Positions 1-11,092 of a stretch of 64,000 bases of DNA are shown piece by piece (within the stretch, counting starts at the first letter, position 1; the number at the start of each line of letters is the position of its first letter). The notes beneath the pieces are model-generated. The model was not told the origin of the DNA. It ran no database searches and saw only the letters and a list, made by a program, of their open reading frames with translations. Origin of the DNA: Zea mays (lineage: Eukaryota; Streptophyta; Magnoliopsida; Poales; Poaceae); assembly GCF_902167145.1 (NCBI RefSeq), contig NC_050096.1:156735825-156799824 (forward strand), given 5' to 3'. The position numbers and the translations under genes were made by a program.

Positions 1-605
1 TCTTCTCTATCTCATGTTGAGATTAGCCTGAGTAAATATGTACTTGAGGCTTTTGTGATCTGTATAGATGTTGCAGTGGGTTCCCATCAAGTAGTGCCTC
101 CACATTTACAATGCATGAACCACAGTTGCTAACTCTAAGTCATGAGTGGGATAATTTTGCTCATGAGGCCTGAGTGCTCTTGATGCGTAGGCAATGACTC
201 AGTTGTCTTCCATCAAAACACAACCCAGTCCAGTGCCAGAGGCATCACAATACACATCAAACAACTTGTTGTTGTCAGGCTGCGCTAACACAGGTGCTGT
301 GGTCAGATGTTGCCTTAGGGTGTGGAAAGCCTCTTCACATTTCTGACCCCATTCAAATTTTGCTCCCTTCTTAAACAATTCTGTCATGGGCTTAGCGATT
401 CGAGAGAAATCCGGAATGAATCATTGGTAATACCCGGCCAATCCCAGAAAGCTCCGAATCTGATGAACCATTGTTGGTGGCTTCCAATTCATCACCTCTT
501 GCACCTTATCTGGATCAACAACTATTCCTCCCTCAGAGATAGTGTGACCCAAGAATTTGATTTCCTTTAGCCAAAAATCACACTTGGACAACTTGGCGTA
601 AAGAT
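1..605 (-). pseudogene. Gypsy reverse transcriptase/RNase H fragment
   Basis: Minus-strand translation gives the end of the RT domain (palm and thumb, about 387-600) followed by the start of RNase H, including the YCDASGTGLG motif near 210-240 whose Asp is a catalytic residue. It would copy retroelement RNA into cDNA and degrade the template. It aligns closely with 41820-42430 on the plus strand. The N-terminal half of RT, with its FIDD active site, is lost in the deletion at about 605, so this is a dead fragment. In this copy the RNase H frame is open where the forward copy has an indel. Confidence 0.85.
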
Positions 606-627
606 GGTGCTCCCTCAGGTAGCTCCT

Positions 628-1705
628 CTAGAGTAGTGAAGTTGAGTTTCCCTTGCCTAACTTGCACTTTTTGCTTACTTCCTCTGTCTTGGTTGGGTGC
701 TGGCATCTGCCTTGGCTGATTCCGTGGGCAATTCTTGGCATAATGGTCTGTATTACCACACGTGAAGCATTTGTTTCCATTCCCTTGGCGGAACTGCTGC
801 TGCTGCTGCTGCTGAGGTTGATTGTTCCTTGGAGCGGGAGCAGGGAAACGGTTAGGTGCTTACTTCTGCTGCGGCGGCCTGATGACCCATCTTCCTGCCT
901 GCTGCTGGAATCCCCTGCTCTAATTGTTGAAGACAATCCGGAACCTCTAGGGTGGAGCTGAAGTCGTTGACATGGTGCCTTCCTCTTCTTTTCTGCCCAG
1001 TGAGCTACAATACAGTCCTCCTGTGATATGGCAAGGTTGACCAGTTCATTGAAGCTGTCAGCACGAACAGTGTTCAGGCGCTCACAAAGCTTGGTGTTAA
1101 GACCTCTGCGGAAATGGTCTCTCTTCTTCTCATCTGAATTTGCAAGATAACCCGCATACTGACACATGTTGTTGAAGGCCTGGGCATACTGCAACACAGT
1201 GCAGGTTCCCTGAGTTAATACCAAGAACTCATTGAGCTTGTGATCCCGAATCCCTGCTAGAATATGGTGTCCCCTGAAAGCCGTCTTGAACTCTTCCCAT
1301 GTCACCACGTGGTCAGTGGCCAACATGGCGCGGAAATGGTCCCACCATGTCCTAGTAGGTCCACTAAGCCGTTGTGCGATGAAACGGGTCTTTGCGTCGT
1401 CAGGGCACTCTCCTGTGAGGAGTGGGAACTTTGAATCCACAACCCGTAGCCACACATCGGCGTCCAGTGAGTCCTCTGCGTTGGTGAACAAGGGTGGTTG
1501 CGTGCTCAAGAACTCCTGGTATGTTGCCACGGCCGGAGGGCGTGGCTGTTGGCCTCCACCATACTGCCGAGGGTGGGGCTGGCGCTGCACCAGCTGTCAC
1601 AGAATCTCATTCTGATGAGCCATGATCTCCTGCATCGTGGGAGCTGGTGGAGGTGGCGGGGGAATCTGCTCGTTTAGAACGCGACGCTGCCTAGCTACCA
1701 ACTGA
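628..1705 (-). pseudogene. Gypsy gag (capsid) pseudogene
   Basis: Minus-strand capsid protein of the Tekay-like element. The retrotransposon gag core (LDADVWLRVV... through the RFRRGLN region) lies about 1020-1500, followed by a Gln/Ser-rich linker and a degraded zinc-knuckle region near 700-780. The start codon seen in the forward copy (ATG GCA GCT) is TTG here, at about 1703. A TGA stop near 1599 replaces a CGA codon of the forward copy. Downstream of the core the frame shifts, and the end is joined to RT by deletion. It still carries CAG codons at several places where the forward copy has TAG, which makes it a useful reference for stop-codon decay. Confidence 0.82.
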
Positions 1706-1960
1706 AAACAGAAATTTTCGCTATTGTTACCTCGATTCACGATTCCGAGCAATATTCTTTATATAATATGGATAAAATGACATAACATAATATTGAACCA
1801 AATGAGGATAACATGACTGCATTCATTTCATTGCTCATAAAAGTTTTTTCCTGGGTTACAACATTTTAGGGGAATTCACCCATAAGCCTAGTCCAAATCT
1901 GATACCAAACTAAGGTCGCGTGGGTTCCAATCCTCCTAATACATCAAAATAACCCATCAA

Positions 1961-2641
1961 CCCTGAGTGGTAGAGGCAACACTGGATGCAGGTGAAGGGG
2001 CATTCCGGAGGGAGTCGTATTCAGACCTAGAGCTGGCTCTAGTTCCTCGGGATCCTCCTCCCCCTCGCTTCCTGCCTCATTTGCCTCCATGTCCTGGTGG
2101 TGCATCTCCATGTGGTCATTGGCTTCCTCAAGTTCCTCCCGCACATCGTGGAGTTGGATCTCCAGGATATCGATGGTGTTATCCTGGATTTTCACCTGCT
2201 GCTCTAAGGTTGCGATGCGCTGGCTAAGCTATTCCACCTGTAGGTCTTTTTCTACCAATTCCGAAGACAAGTGAACCACGAAGTCCTCTCAACTGTCGAG
2301 AGTGATCTTAGTAGCCTGAGCAAGATCAGTGAGGTGTGCTATGGCATCACTCTGCAGGGCCTGTAGGCGATACAGTGCGCTCATACACTGAACAGTGATC
2401 CTCCCAACTTGGTCTGGATGCATAAGCCACATGTCCTTCACGTGGCTCACTCTGTTGCACCACATGGGGTCATCCCTCTTCTCAGCGGGGAAGAGTCCCA
2501 GTGGGTGCATCATCGTCTCCAAGGGATGATACCCACAGAAGGTTGTCAGGGCTTTCAGCGCTGCAGCCTTAGTGGTGTCGTCCGCCCTGAACCCGACAGT
2601 CTCGGAGTTAAGGGAACGCCAACCCGACTGCAGAGGGTGAG
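1961..2641 (-). pseudogene. Extra ORF upstream of gag (Gypsy), truncated
   Basis: Homologous to the forward ORF at 38528-39403: a conserved block with the MHPLGLFP and MHPDQVGRI motifs (about 2380-2520) followed by an acidic, Glu-rich coiled-coil-like tail (1980-2190). Its first third is missing because the forward element's LTR inserted at 2642. The function of this ORF is unknown to me. It precedes gag, and a separate upstream ORF is not a core part of Gypsy elements. A frameshift separates the two halves near 2200-2290. Confidence 0.72.
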
Positions 2642-3505
2642 TGTAACACCTTAGTGTTACTTAGGGTTTTTCCCAGTACCCCAACTTGTGATCCTTATCA
2701 CATGTGGCCCTATTGATGCAAGAGACACCCAAACTTAAGGGATTAAAGCCTAAGTTAAGTCTTTTTAAGCTCAAGAATGATACTATAAGGCACATCATGC
2801 ACCTCAAGTGAGAAAATCATTCAAAACCCTAACACTATTCAAATTGGCCAATTGAGCATAAAAAGGGAATTAGAGGAAAGACTTGGGAAAAATACAAAAT
2901 CTTAATATGGGCCAATTAACAAAGTTAAAGTGCATTAAATAAACTACAAAATGTAGTCAGGAAGATTGATCATTTGGATTTTGCAAAATTCCCAAAACAA
3001 CCCATGCAGTAAAGCCTCTATGGAAAATTCAGAATCTGAATTTTGACATCTTCCCAAAGATCAGTTGTGTTCTTTGTTTTTCAAAACTCGAATCCACAAA
3101 GTCCAAATATCAAAGTGGCGCCAAACTACCTTGAACACACCCTGGTGAAGTTTGAGAAATTTTCTCAACCGTTTGACATGATCTTGGCGCGGATTACCTC
3201 GGGACTCGGCCTTGTGACACTGACACATTGGCGACGTGACAACTCTCTATCCATGACCCAAAACCACTCAACTTCCACACACAAACAACATAGCTCAGTC
3301 GGGGGAACATATCTTACAATGAGATCTTGCCCAAATTTGCGAAGATTTGGAGCCTATGAACACTTGAAAGCGACCACACTGCGTGTCACCACGTGTCCGA
3401 TCGCGTGCTCAAGTGCTCGGTCGCGCACTGGCCGCTCTCTGCGCGCGCGCCGCGCACGGTCGGCTCCTTCCCCCGCGCCTGTGCCCAGCCATGCCCGAGG
3501 GTGCT

Positions 3506-3511
3506 TATAAG
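3506..3511 (+). promoter_or_regulatory. LTR TATA box candidate (5' LTR)
   Basis: TATAAG sits in a short context (GTGCTTATAAGTCCCC) downstream of a CG-rich stretch and upstream of a pyrimidine-rich leader. The 3' LTR keeps it at 45605-45610. Position and conservation suggest the element's Pol II promoter; the transcription start was not determined. Confidence 0.45.
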
Positions 3512-5268
3512 TCCCCCTGGTGCGCAGCAGTTCACCCCCACCCCGCCTCAATCCCCGAGCAGAAACCCCAACTCCGGTGAGCTCTGCGCCGCCCGCCATT
3601 GCTGCCCAAAACTCACTATCGTGGCTAGGACATTTTGGCTACCCATTTGCCTAACCGAGAGCACCAGAGGCTTCCCCGCACCCTTCCGCAGCTTGTAGTC
3701 ATGCTTAAGCTAGCTCTACCACACTGGAGAAGCCCCGCCAGCGCCAGCCGCTCACGGCATACTGCCGAAGTGTGAGTACCGGTCATGCCAGCCCTCCACC
3801 TCCCAATCCAAGCCTGGGAACAGCTTCGCGAAAGCCCTGCCAAGCTCCTTGAGCCCTGCCTCGAAGGATCGCTGCACCCGACCCCCGGATCGAAGCTCAC
3901 CGGCGACCTCCAACGCCTGTGCCCGTGGACCCGCTTGTTCAGCTCACTGTCGGCAAAATCTCTGACGCCCCCAAGTTCATCGAACCGACACGCTACCGCA
4001 CCACGTAAGCGCGATTTCTCGCCGTCGTTCGCTTACTGTTCCGGCGAGGGAGAGAGGAGCGCGGGTTGAAGACCTCAAAAACCCGAGGGTCTTTCTGCTA
4101 TGTCAGTGACCCGTAGAAACAGTAGACCAGGGGCTCTTTTGTAAGGCGCCAGGGAAAAGAAACCCAGGGACCCGAGCGCAAAGCGGCATTTCTTTTTGGT
4201 TAATTGAAAATACTTTTAAATCTGCAGTAGGCTTCAAAAATTCATAACTAAATGAATACTGGCCCAAAATTCATGAAACCAATTTTGTTAAACTTTGTGT
4301 AGCGAGAGCCTTCAAGTAAAAATATGAAATCACCTTTGAACAACAGCAAATTTTAGGGTTTTGACTTAAGTAGGAAAACCCCTTAAACCTTAAAAATAAG
4401 AAAACTGGTAGGAAAACTTTTAGACTAGGCTTGAGAAAATTTATGGAGATACTTGACGAGTAGTTACATTGTTTAAAAATGTTGAGTACCCTACTACCCA
4501 AGATTAAGTAAATTTTATTCCCTAGGACATATTTTTAACAAAACCTTGGAAAAATAAAAAGGGCCACTAAAAAGGAAAAACCAGAAAGCCATATTATTTT
4601 CCTGGCATGATTAGGTGATAAAGTTCATGTGAAAAATATTTGAAACCCTAGTCCAAAACTGATCTAGAATTTATGATTTTATTTAGGTATTAAGTATTTA
4701 AGAAAGATAATGATTAAAAATAAGAGGACATCTTCAATAGTGACAAGAAAAATTTAGTAGACCCTTGACCACTATTGTACCACTGTGAAAATAGTAACCA
4801 CCCCAGAATATCACAGTAAGTGGGCTAAACAAATAAAACTAGGAAATTGCCAATACTTCAAAAAAAAGAGAGACTAACAGTGGGAAACAGTAAGCAACCC
4901 TATTTTCCCCTAAATAATTATGATGTATACTGTCAGGGAAAAATATAAAACTAAGGTAGTTGTACAGTGGAAATACACCCCACCCCTGTCCCATGAGAAA
5001 GATTATATATTCTAAAAAATCATACCACCCATCCTCTATAAGTAAAAATAACTAACTTTAGAAATGATTGCTCTTGCACAAAGAAGAATATAGAAAGATT
5101 AGGAAATCTGTTGTTTGACATTTTCAAATATAGTAATAGTAGAAAGCTCCATGAGGCCCTAAAACTTTAGAAAATCACAATAAAATGACCAATAGGTGTC
5201 ATTGGCTAAAACTTGGTACAAAGTCATATTATTGCAGCTAAATGCCGAAAAAATAAGCCTTAGGGAAT

Positions 5269-5661
5269 TCGAACCCCTGCTAGCACTGCGTAAGACAACC
5301 CGTCAATCTGGAGTTTAGTAGAACTCGCTTTTAGTCTTTCTTTGTTACACAGAAATAGAAGTTTCTAGGTGAAAGCTCAGTTTATCCAATTACATATTAA
5401 TACCTTAAGATTCTGATGGCATCACTTTCTCTCGCATAAGGTCCAGTTGATATCAAACAAAGGTGGATCCTGCAGATTTTATCACCCAGTGGCGAAATGC
5501 AAGTGTTTACAGTGCCCGGGATTTGGTCCATAAGGGGTAAAGATCTGCATTACTAACCTACAATCCGCGGGTGGATAAGTAGATACACGGTCTTGCGCTT
5601 CGCAAACATTTGAAGAACTATCTTATCGCGCCACCGACTTGATTTTAGCTTTTATGATTTC
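5269..5661. other. Insert/replacement specific to the 5' LTR
   Basis: Between the shared flanks CCTTAGGGAA and TTGTAGTTCAAAGC the 5' LTR has about 390 bp, whereas the 3' LTR (55725-55745) has only about 20 different bases. The left edge contains, on the minus strand, GGTTCGAATTCC, which resembles a tRNA T-loop or Pol III box B, so a SINE-like or organellar origin is possible. I could not identify it. Confidence 0.55.
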
Positions 5662-7658
5662 TGTTGTAGTTCAAAGCACCCCCTCTGTCCTAAAACTTAA
5701 TATTTTCGTACAGAGTGAACCCTTAACATTTTAAACCCCATCTTTTGAGACTAAGAATTATACACCAGTGAGAAACTACAGTAACTTTTACATAATTTTT
5801 GGGAATTTATAAAGCTATGTTGTAGTTCAAACCCACTTTAAAAGACATAATAGAAAAGGGGAAGAGAGAGAAGTGGTAAGAGTGATAAATCTCACCCATA
5901 ATGATTTCAGCAAGGGTCATGATAGACTTTTCACTAAGACACTAAAAGAAGACCAGTGGGACACCCAAATAATCTGACCATTTAAACTTGACCATACTTG
6001 ACCTTAAATGGCTATGTATACAACTAGAACTTCCAATAGTAAGATTAAACTTTACCTTATCAATTTGATCATTTTTATTACTACTACATTGCATATCATG
6101 GCATACATGTATCTCACTCATTGCATTCATTAGATTGCAACCTCGCTGACAGAGAGTACGTGCTCATTCCTGAGCAAGGAGCTGTCCAAGAGGAAGTACA
6201 GGAGCCAGCTCCCGAGCCTGCCACCGAGGACCTTCCCGCAGCCCCAGCATTTGAAGGCAAGCCCCAGTCTTATGCATAACCATTTATATATGCTACTTTA
6301 CTACACTTAATGTTTGTAGGCTTGTAATGTGCACTTAAGTGTAGGAGTTGATTGAAACCCTTAGTTGCATGAACTCAGGATTCCTTTTTAAGATGGATAC
6401 TAGTATACTAGGTCGAGTAGCTGCTTTGCTAATCAGGATCTCGGTAGAAGTCAGGTGATTTTTCTAGCACTCGCGCGAGGTCAGGCATTGATTGTATTCA
6501 TCTCGATACGGGATCTATGATGGTTTATGGACTTGGATCCAGGGTGAATGCCTTTTCTATGAGACAGAAATGGAATTAAGGATTAATGTGTGGATACCTG
6601 AGTCAAGCGTTTGAATGTACTAAGCACATATCGGGAAATATGGTAACCGGTAAGCCGAGTACCTGAGTGAAGCTAGGCGCAGACTTTACTCCTCACTCGT
6701 CCTGAGACTGGGTCTCCCATGCTAGCTATGGTGGGTACAAGTGCGGTCACTGCACAGCGGCAGCCGGGGTCAGTGGAGCATTGTATGCCAAGGCGGTGAG
6801 TCCTGGCCGTGAACGGGGAATCGATGGGGACGGTTGACGTGTGTGGGGATGGAGTGCCCTTACTTGTCGTGTGTTTAGGTTTACCTTGCAAGGATAAAAC
6901 TCGATTCGAAACGTCTGCTTCTCGTAGCTAATGAGACTGCTTGATCCCTTGTACTACATTGAGTAAAAAGTGAAATGAGGTTTTACTTGAGATAACATGT
7001 TGATTGTGCTAAATGATTGTTACCATGTATGCTTAGAAGGAGCAAACCTAGCGAAATTAATGATGCTAGCATTAGAAAAGCTAAAATTGATTTTAGACTC
7101 AGCTAGTGCTTTTGGCAAACCAAACCCCTCAGCCAAACAGTTGCATGGTCTAGAGGTAGAGGAGTAGACTCCTCACACTAGGTAAGTCTAGCTGAGTATT
7201 TGTATACTCAGCCTTGCTTGTGGCACAATTTTTGTAGGTACGCTACAGGACATGGTTGATGGTGTGACTTGGCCTTCCACCCTGCCACCAGGTTGGACGG
7301 TTGAGTGGGATGCTGCTCCGGCAGGAGAGGACCAGGAGGAGCAGTGGGCTAGGCCCTGCCCTAATCCTCAGTATTCGACGTTATCGATTATCCGCTGCAC
7401 TTTAATTATGAACTTGCTTTTCTATTGTTAAAACTCCGATCGTTGTAATAAATCTAGTACCTTAACTTGTGGTTTCATGTTTATTGTATTCTCTCTGTGA
7501 CTCACCTTCGAGTGAGCTAGTGGTATTCGATACTTGGGAAGTGGCTTTATCAGACTAGATCTCAGGGACTGATGGGTTATTCTGATTTAAGTGTGTTGCT
7601 GCCTCTGAGGCATGACGTGGGCACTTAAGCTGGAATAATCTGGCGGTTCCGCCATTGC

Positions 7659-7670
7659 TGGTATCAGAGC
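7659..7670 (+). other. Primer binding site (initiator tRNA-Met)
   Basis: TGGTATCAGAGC, complementary to the 3' end of plant initiator tRNA-Met, four bases after the LTR end CA. It primes minus-strand cDNA synthesis of the Gypsy element. Confidence 0.9.
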
Positions 7671-7988
7671 AAATACCACCACAAAGAAATCAATAAGTCG
7701 TGAATACCATATTTTCAAAAAATAAAATTTGCTTAGAAAACAATATTGGAATCGTCAGGACTAGAACGCTAGACCTAGGACGAAAGGCCTTCAGAATAGT
7801 GGGAAAACATGTGGCTAATTAAGTAGGCCATATGGGCCAGTCTTAGAATTGCAAGGATGCCTTAAAAGCACCCTTCTGATCGGTGAGGAGACGTTCTTTC
7901 CAGCATTTCTAGCATGCATGCATTATAAAACATGAAAGGATTAAAAATTAAAGGAGAATGCATCTAAGTAGGAATGTAAGGTTAATAA
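7671..7988 (+). other. Gypsy leader, left part
   Basis: Non-coding AT-rich leader between the PBS and the Helitron insertion. It resumes at 38419-38527 and leads into the extra ORF. No ORF or other signal seen. Confidence 0.7.
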
Positions 7989-8008
7989 TCTCTACTAATA
8001 ATTAAGAT
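7989..8008 (+). other. Helitron 5' terminus
   Basis: TC start preceded by A7988. The first 19 bases closely resemble the 5' end of the small Helitron at 47192 (TCTGTACTAACTATTAAGA), so the two are related in their ends. Confidence 0.85.
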
Positions 8009-8025
8009 CCCTCTGTAGACCGCCC

Positions 8026-8760
8026 TTGCCCCCTAAAACCCCGCGCCCACCTCCACCCACCTCCGCCCACCTGCGCACGCCGGAAACGTCGCCACCAAAT
8101 CCGCTCACCACCGCCCACCTCCGCACGCCTGCGCGCGCCGGAAACCTCGCCGCCAAATCCGCCTACCTCCGCACAACTCTGTTCGCCTGCTCCCAAGCCG
8201 CAGTCCCGCCGCAGTCCCGCCGCGTCCCACCTCCGCCCACCTCCGCTCGCCTGCGCAGGCTGGAAACCTCGCCGCCAAATCCGCTCACCACCGCCCACCT
8301 CCGCTCGCCTCGATCCCAAGCCGCAGTCCCGCCTCAGTCCGCCGCGAAATCTGCGATGCCGCCCTACCACCATCCCCACGCCGCGCCGCAAGCCCGCCGA
8401 GACCGCCGCGAAAGCCGCTCGCACGCCGCAATCCCACACGCCCCACACGCCTCTGCATCCGACGCGACCTCCGCGAACCGCCCGCGCCGACCATTGCTGC
8501 ACGCCATGGTGGATCCATGGAACCCCGCACGCCTCAAACCAAGCCACGACCCTTGGCGAACCGCCCTAACGCCCGCCCTAACGCCAGCACGCGGCAATCC
8601 CGCAAATCCCGTCGTGGCCACTGCAGCCACCTCAAATCCGTTGCGCGTCGATTGCGGCGGGACAAACTCCCTAATCCTACTCACTACGCCTTACATTGAT
8701 CATATCCCCGCATGCCAACATCCTCTTTCCCCTACATTCCCAAGCCCCCGTCCCTAGAGG
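8026..8760. repeat. GC-rich degenerate tandem repeat block at Helitron 5' end
   Basis: C-rich block with repeated segments such as CACCTCCGC, GCCGGAAACC and TCGCCGCCAAATCCG at about 8080-8110, 8130-8160, 8250-8290 and 8300-8345. Long open frames exist on both strands, but their proteins are simple Pro/Arg/Ala-rich repeats without domains, as expected of GC-rich DNA. The small Helitron has an analogous block just inside its 5' end. I treat it as non-coding or part of an unrecognised captured exon. Confidence 0.6.
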
Positions 8761-9171
8761 ATCCAAAGGAAAAGGAGCTTGCCCCTCTGCCGGAGAGGGA
8801 GGAATTCTAATATTGCTTCGGTCGCGGGTGCCTCAACCAAGGTATGCTATGCGTTCTCCTTCCAGATTTGTTAATCCGCGTCCCTAGGGCAGATAAATTC
8901 ATGTCAAAATTAGAATGGGGACGAGACCTTATTTTCTAGGGGAAGTTCCTTTAGAATTTAAATACCCAAGGTTCTAAGGTATCTGCAAGGACAAGTATGT
9001 TCTTGTACAAGAGCAGGTCATGCGGCTTGAGAGGGATGTAGTGCTATGTATTTTGGACAACTATAGGAACTTTACTGTTAATTCGTTAATAGATGATGCC
9101 AAAAGCTGCATTACATGCTTCCAAGATTTTCAGACAGAACTCCCAGATAAACAATGATTAGTTCTATGTTA
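8761..9171. other. Helitron filler, nothing recognised
   Basis: Mixed-composition sequence between the GC-rich block and the DnaJ-like fragment. No domain, RNA gene or clear repeat seen. Confidence 0.5.
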
Positions 9172-10970
9172 CCTGTGGCAGCTGTTACTTGGGATTTGAT
9201 AGAATGCCCTTTGTCCTTAAACCATTCGGCAATAAATGGAACACCCAAAAACTTTAGTTAACAGAGGAGAATGGCATATCTACCAGCTGCAATTTTATGT
9301 TTTTACATCAGATAAGAGGTCGGTTTCAAACTTTGTTTTCAGTTCTTAGTTAAGAGGGCATTAAGAAACTCGAATGTGCTTCTTGTGCTTGTATTTTCTG
9401 GCATTTAGGCGAAGAAACTCAATAAGTGGTTGTAAAAAAACAGATATCCAGTTATGTTTCAACGTTCAACTAAAGTTAATAGTTTTAAGAGTGACATCAA
9501 ATGCAGTAATACTTGTCAAGATATTTAACTATATCTTGAACCATATAATAAATAAAAGAGACAAGAAAAACTTATTCAATACCATATGCCAACTAAGAAC
9601 ACAGACAGCATAGAATCAAACGAAAAAAACATATTTAGCATCGAGGGACAGAATGGCTGATTAGTAATGGCTAAAACCTGCATTTCTAAGTTTGGACACC
9701 TCTGCTTCAGCATGCTGGATGAATTCTGCCTTATTTCCTTGCACATAGATGTGTAGCCGGTTTTTCAGTGTCTCTGCAAGTTTTTCTTCCCGATCCTTTT
9801 GAACAGCCTGCAGTTTTAGTTTTTCACCGAGCTTGATATTATTGCAGAAAGAGTATGAAATGCAAAACAAAAAAACAGGGATAGGAATATGTGATATTGA
9901 CCAACCAACAACCATGATGATATTAAGTTATTAACCAACAATCTGGAAGTTTATAGAACAATCCGGCTAAAGGAACGTACCTGCATTCTCTCTTGCAGTT
10001 TTCTTGCATCAATCTGCTCATCTTAACCAAAATTATCAAGTGAAGCCATTGATGCCATTGCCAGCTGACCAATATATTCCTCAAAAAGCTCACTACCAAA
10101 CAGAATTGCAAAAATTGTTGCAGGATCAATAATCCCCTCCCTGTCGAAGATATTTAACTATATATTGAACCATATAATAAATAAAAGAGACAAGAAAAAC
10201 TTATTCAATACCATATGCCAACTAAGAACACGGACAACATAGAATCAAAAGAAAAAAAAACATATTTAGCATCGAGGGACAGAAGGGTTGATTAGTAATG
10301 GCTAAAACCTGTGGCAGCTGTTACTTGGGATTTGATAAAATGCCCTTTGTCCCTAAACCATTCGGCAATAAATGGAACACCCAAAAACTTCAGTTAACAG
10401 AGCACAACTTCTTACCTAGAAAAGAACAGATGAGAAGAATAGCCTGAAGTGCACCTCTGCTTCGCTTCAGGATGCTAGATGAATTCTGCCTTATTTCCTT
10501 GCACAGTGATGTGTAGCCGGTTTTTCAGTGTCTCTGTAAGTTTTTCTTCCCGATCCTTTTGAACAGCCTCTTCAGCAGGGGATATAATTTTCTCTAAAGT
10601 TCCAAATACAATATACATGATGGTTAATCATGAATCCTGACTCTCTGAGCTTGACACCCTCCCTTTTGGTACAGCCTCTGTTTCCTACTAATAAGATGCA
10701 GCAGAATCATGCCACTTGGTAGCACTTCAAGTTTTATTTTCCTGCTGAGAGCAGCAGCAGTGCCAAAAAAAAGGCACTGGACTGGTTTGAAACAGTTTGA
10801 TTCACATAGAAATAAGAAACTTTCCCATGTTCCAGCAAGCCCTGGTTCCATTGAAAAGCGGCAGCAAGTAATTTATTTGTAACTGAACGTACATTGAGAT
10901 GCTGTCTTTCCCATGCGAGTCATAAGCTTGGCGCTGTGTAGGGTCACTGAGAACTTGGTATGCTTCTCCT
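9172..10970 (-). pseudogene. DnaJ10-like chaperone gene fragment (rearranged exons)
   Basis: Minus-strand exons of a DnaJ10-type protein (J domain plus DNAJ-X domain; Hsp70 co-chaperone family). J-domain end at about 10896-10970 (GEAYQVLSDPTQRQAYDSHG, bounded by AG and GT); EGIIDPATIFAILFGSELF at about 10060-10140; X-domain exons with AVQKDREEKL and YVQGNKAEF at 9680-9815 and again at 10465-10575; [13 protein letters not shown] at 9190-9255 and again at 10312-10390. The HPD motif is absent because only the end of the J domain was taken. The duplicated exons, a TAG in the second X-domain copy and scrambled order make it non-functional. It lies inside the Helitron and opposite to Rep, so it is captured cargo. 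Confidence 0.82.
9519..10311. repeat. Internal segmental duplication in the DnaJ-like fragment
   Basis: Positions 9519-9680 recur at 10143-10309 with few differences (both end TAATGGCTAAAACCTG). Segments 9172-9255 and 9700-9810 recur at 10312-10395 and 10465-10570. The second set is in a different order, so this is duplication plus rearrangement rather than a simple tandem repeat. Confidence 0.85.
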
Positions 10971-11092
10971 AGAATGGACAAAACAGGCATTCAACGAAGC
11001 ATCAAGCAGTCTGCATAAAACAATATCAGTACAATTATCAAAACAATAGTTTTTCATTTTACATCAAGGGAGGCAACACTCACTCAAACAAT

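Larger units (their letters stand above)
1..2641 (-). mobile_element. Truncated Tekay-like Gypsy retroelement copy
   Basis: Reverse-strand copy of the same Gypsy family found in forward orientation at 38528-44467. Read on the minus strand it runs extra ORF, gag, then directly into RT/RNase H. Near 605-612 the gag end is joined to mid-RT, so about 1.1 kb (protease and first half of RT) is missing relative to the forward copy. The window start cuts it inside RNase H. It ends abruptly at 2641, where the 5' LTR of the forward copy begins, so it was the target of that insertion. Whether its own LTRs survive cannot be seen here. Confidence 0.88.
2642..7654 (+). repeat. 5' LTR of the Tekay-like Gypsy element
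   Basis: Begins TGTAACACC right after the truncated reverse copy and ends ...TTCCGCCA four bases before the PBS. It matches the 3' LTR from 44732 and, inverted, the solo LTR at 51171-55521 over its 3' part. It contains a GC-rich promoter-like block (3370-4080) and a long AT-rich U3/U5 remainder without coding capacity. Positions about 5269-5661 are absent from the 3' LTR. No gene is seen. Confidence 0.85.

Noticed and set aside
3354..4069. Open frames in the GC-rich part of the 5' LTR
   Set aside because: They are on both strands, are not kept in the 3' LTR at 45453-46140 in the same form, and have no domain; this is LTR promoter sequence.
5255..5290. Possible complete tRNA gene at the T-loop-like sequence
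   Set aside because: No matching acceptor, D-arm or anticodon stem could be paired upstream on the minus strand; only the box B-like word is present.
8002..8760. Long overlapping open frames on both strands (243 and 181 codons)
   Set aside because: GC-rich tandem repeat DNA opens all frames; translations are simple Pro/Arg/Ala or Gly/Arg repeats with no domain and no splice or UTR context.
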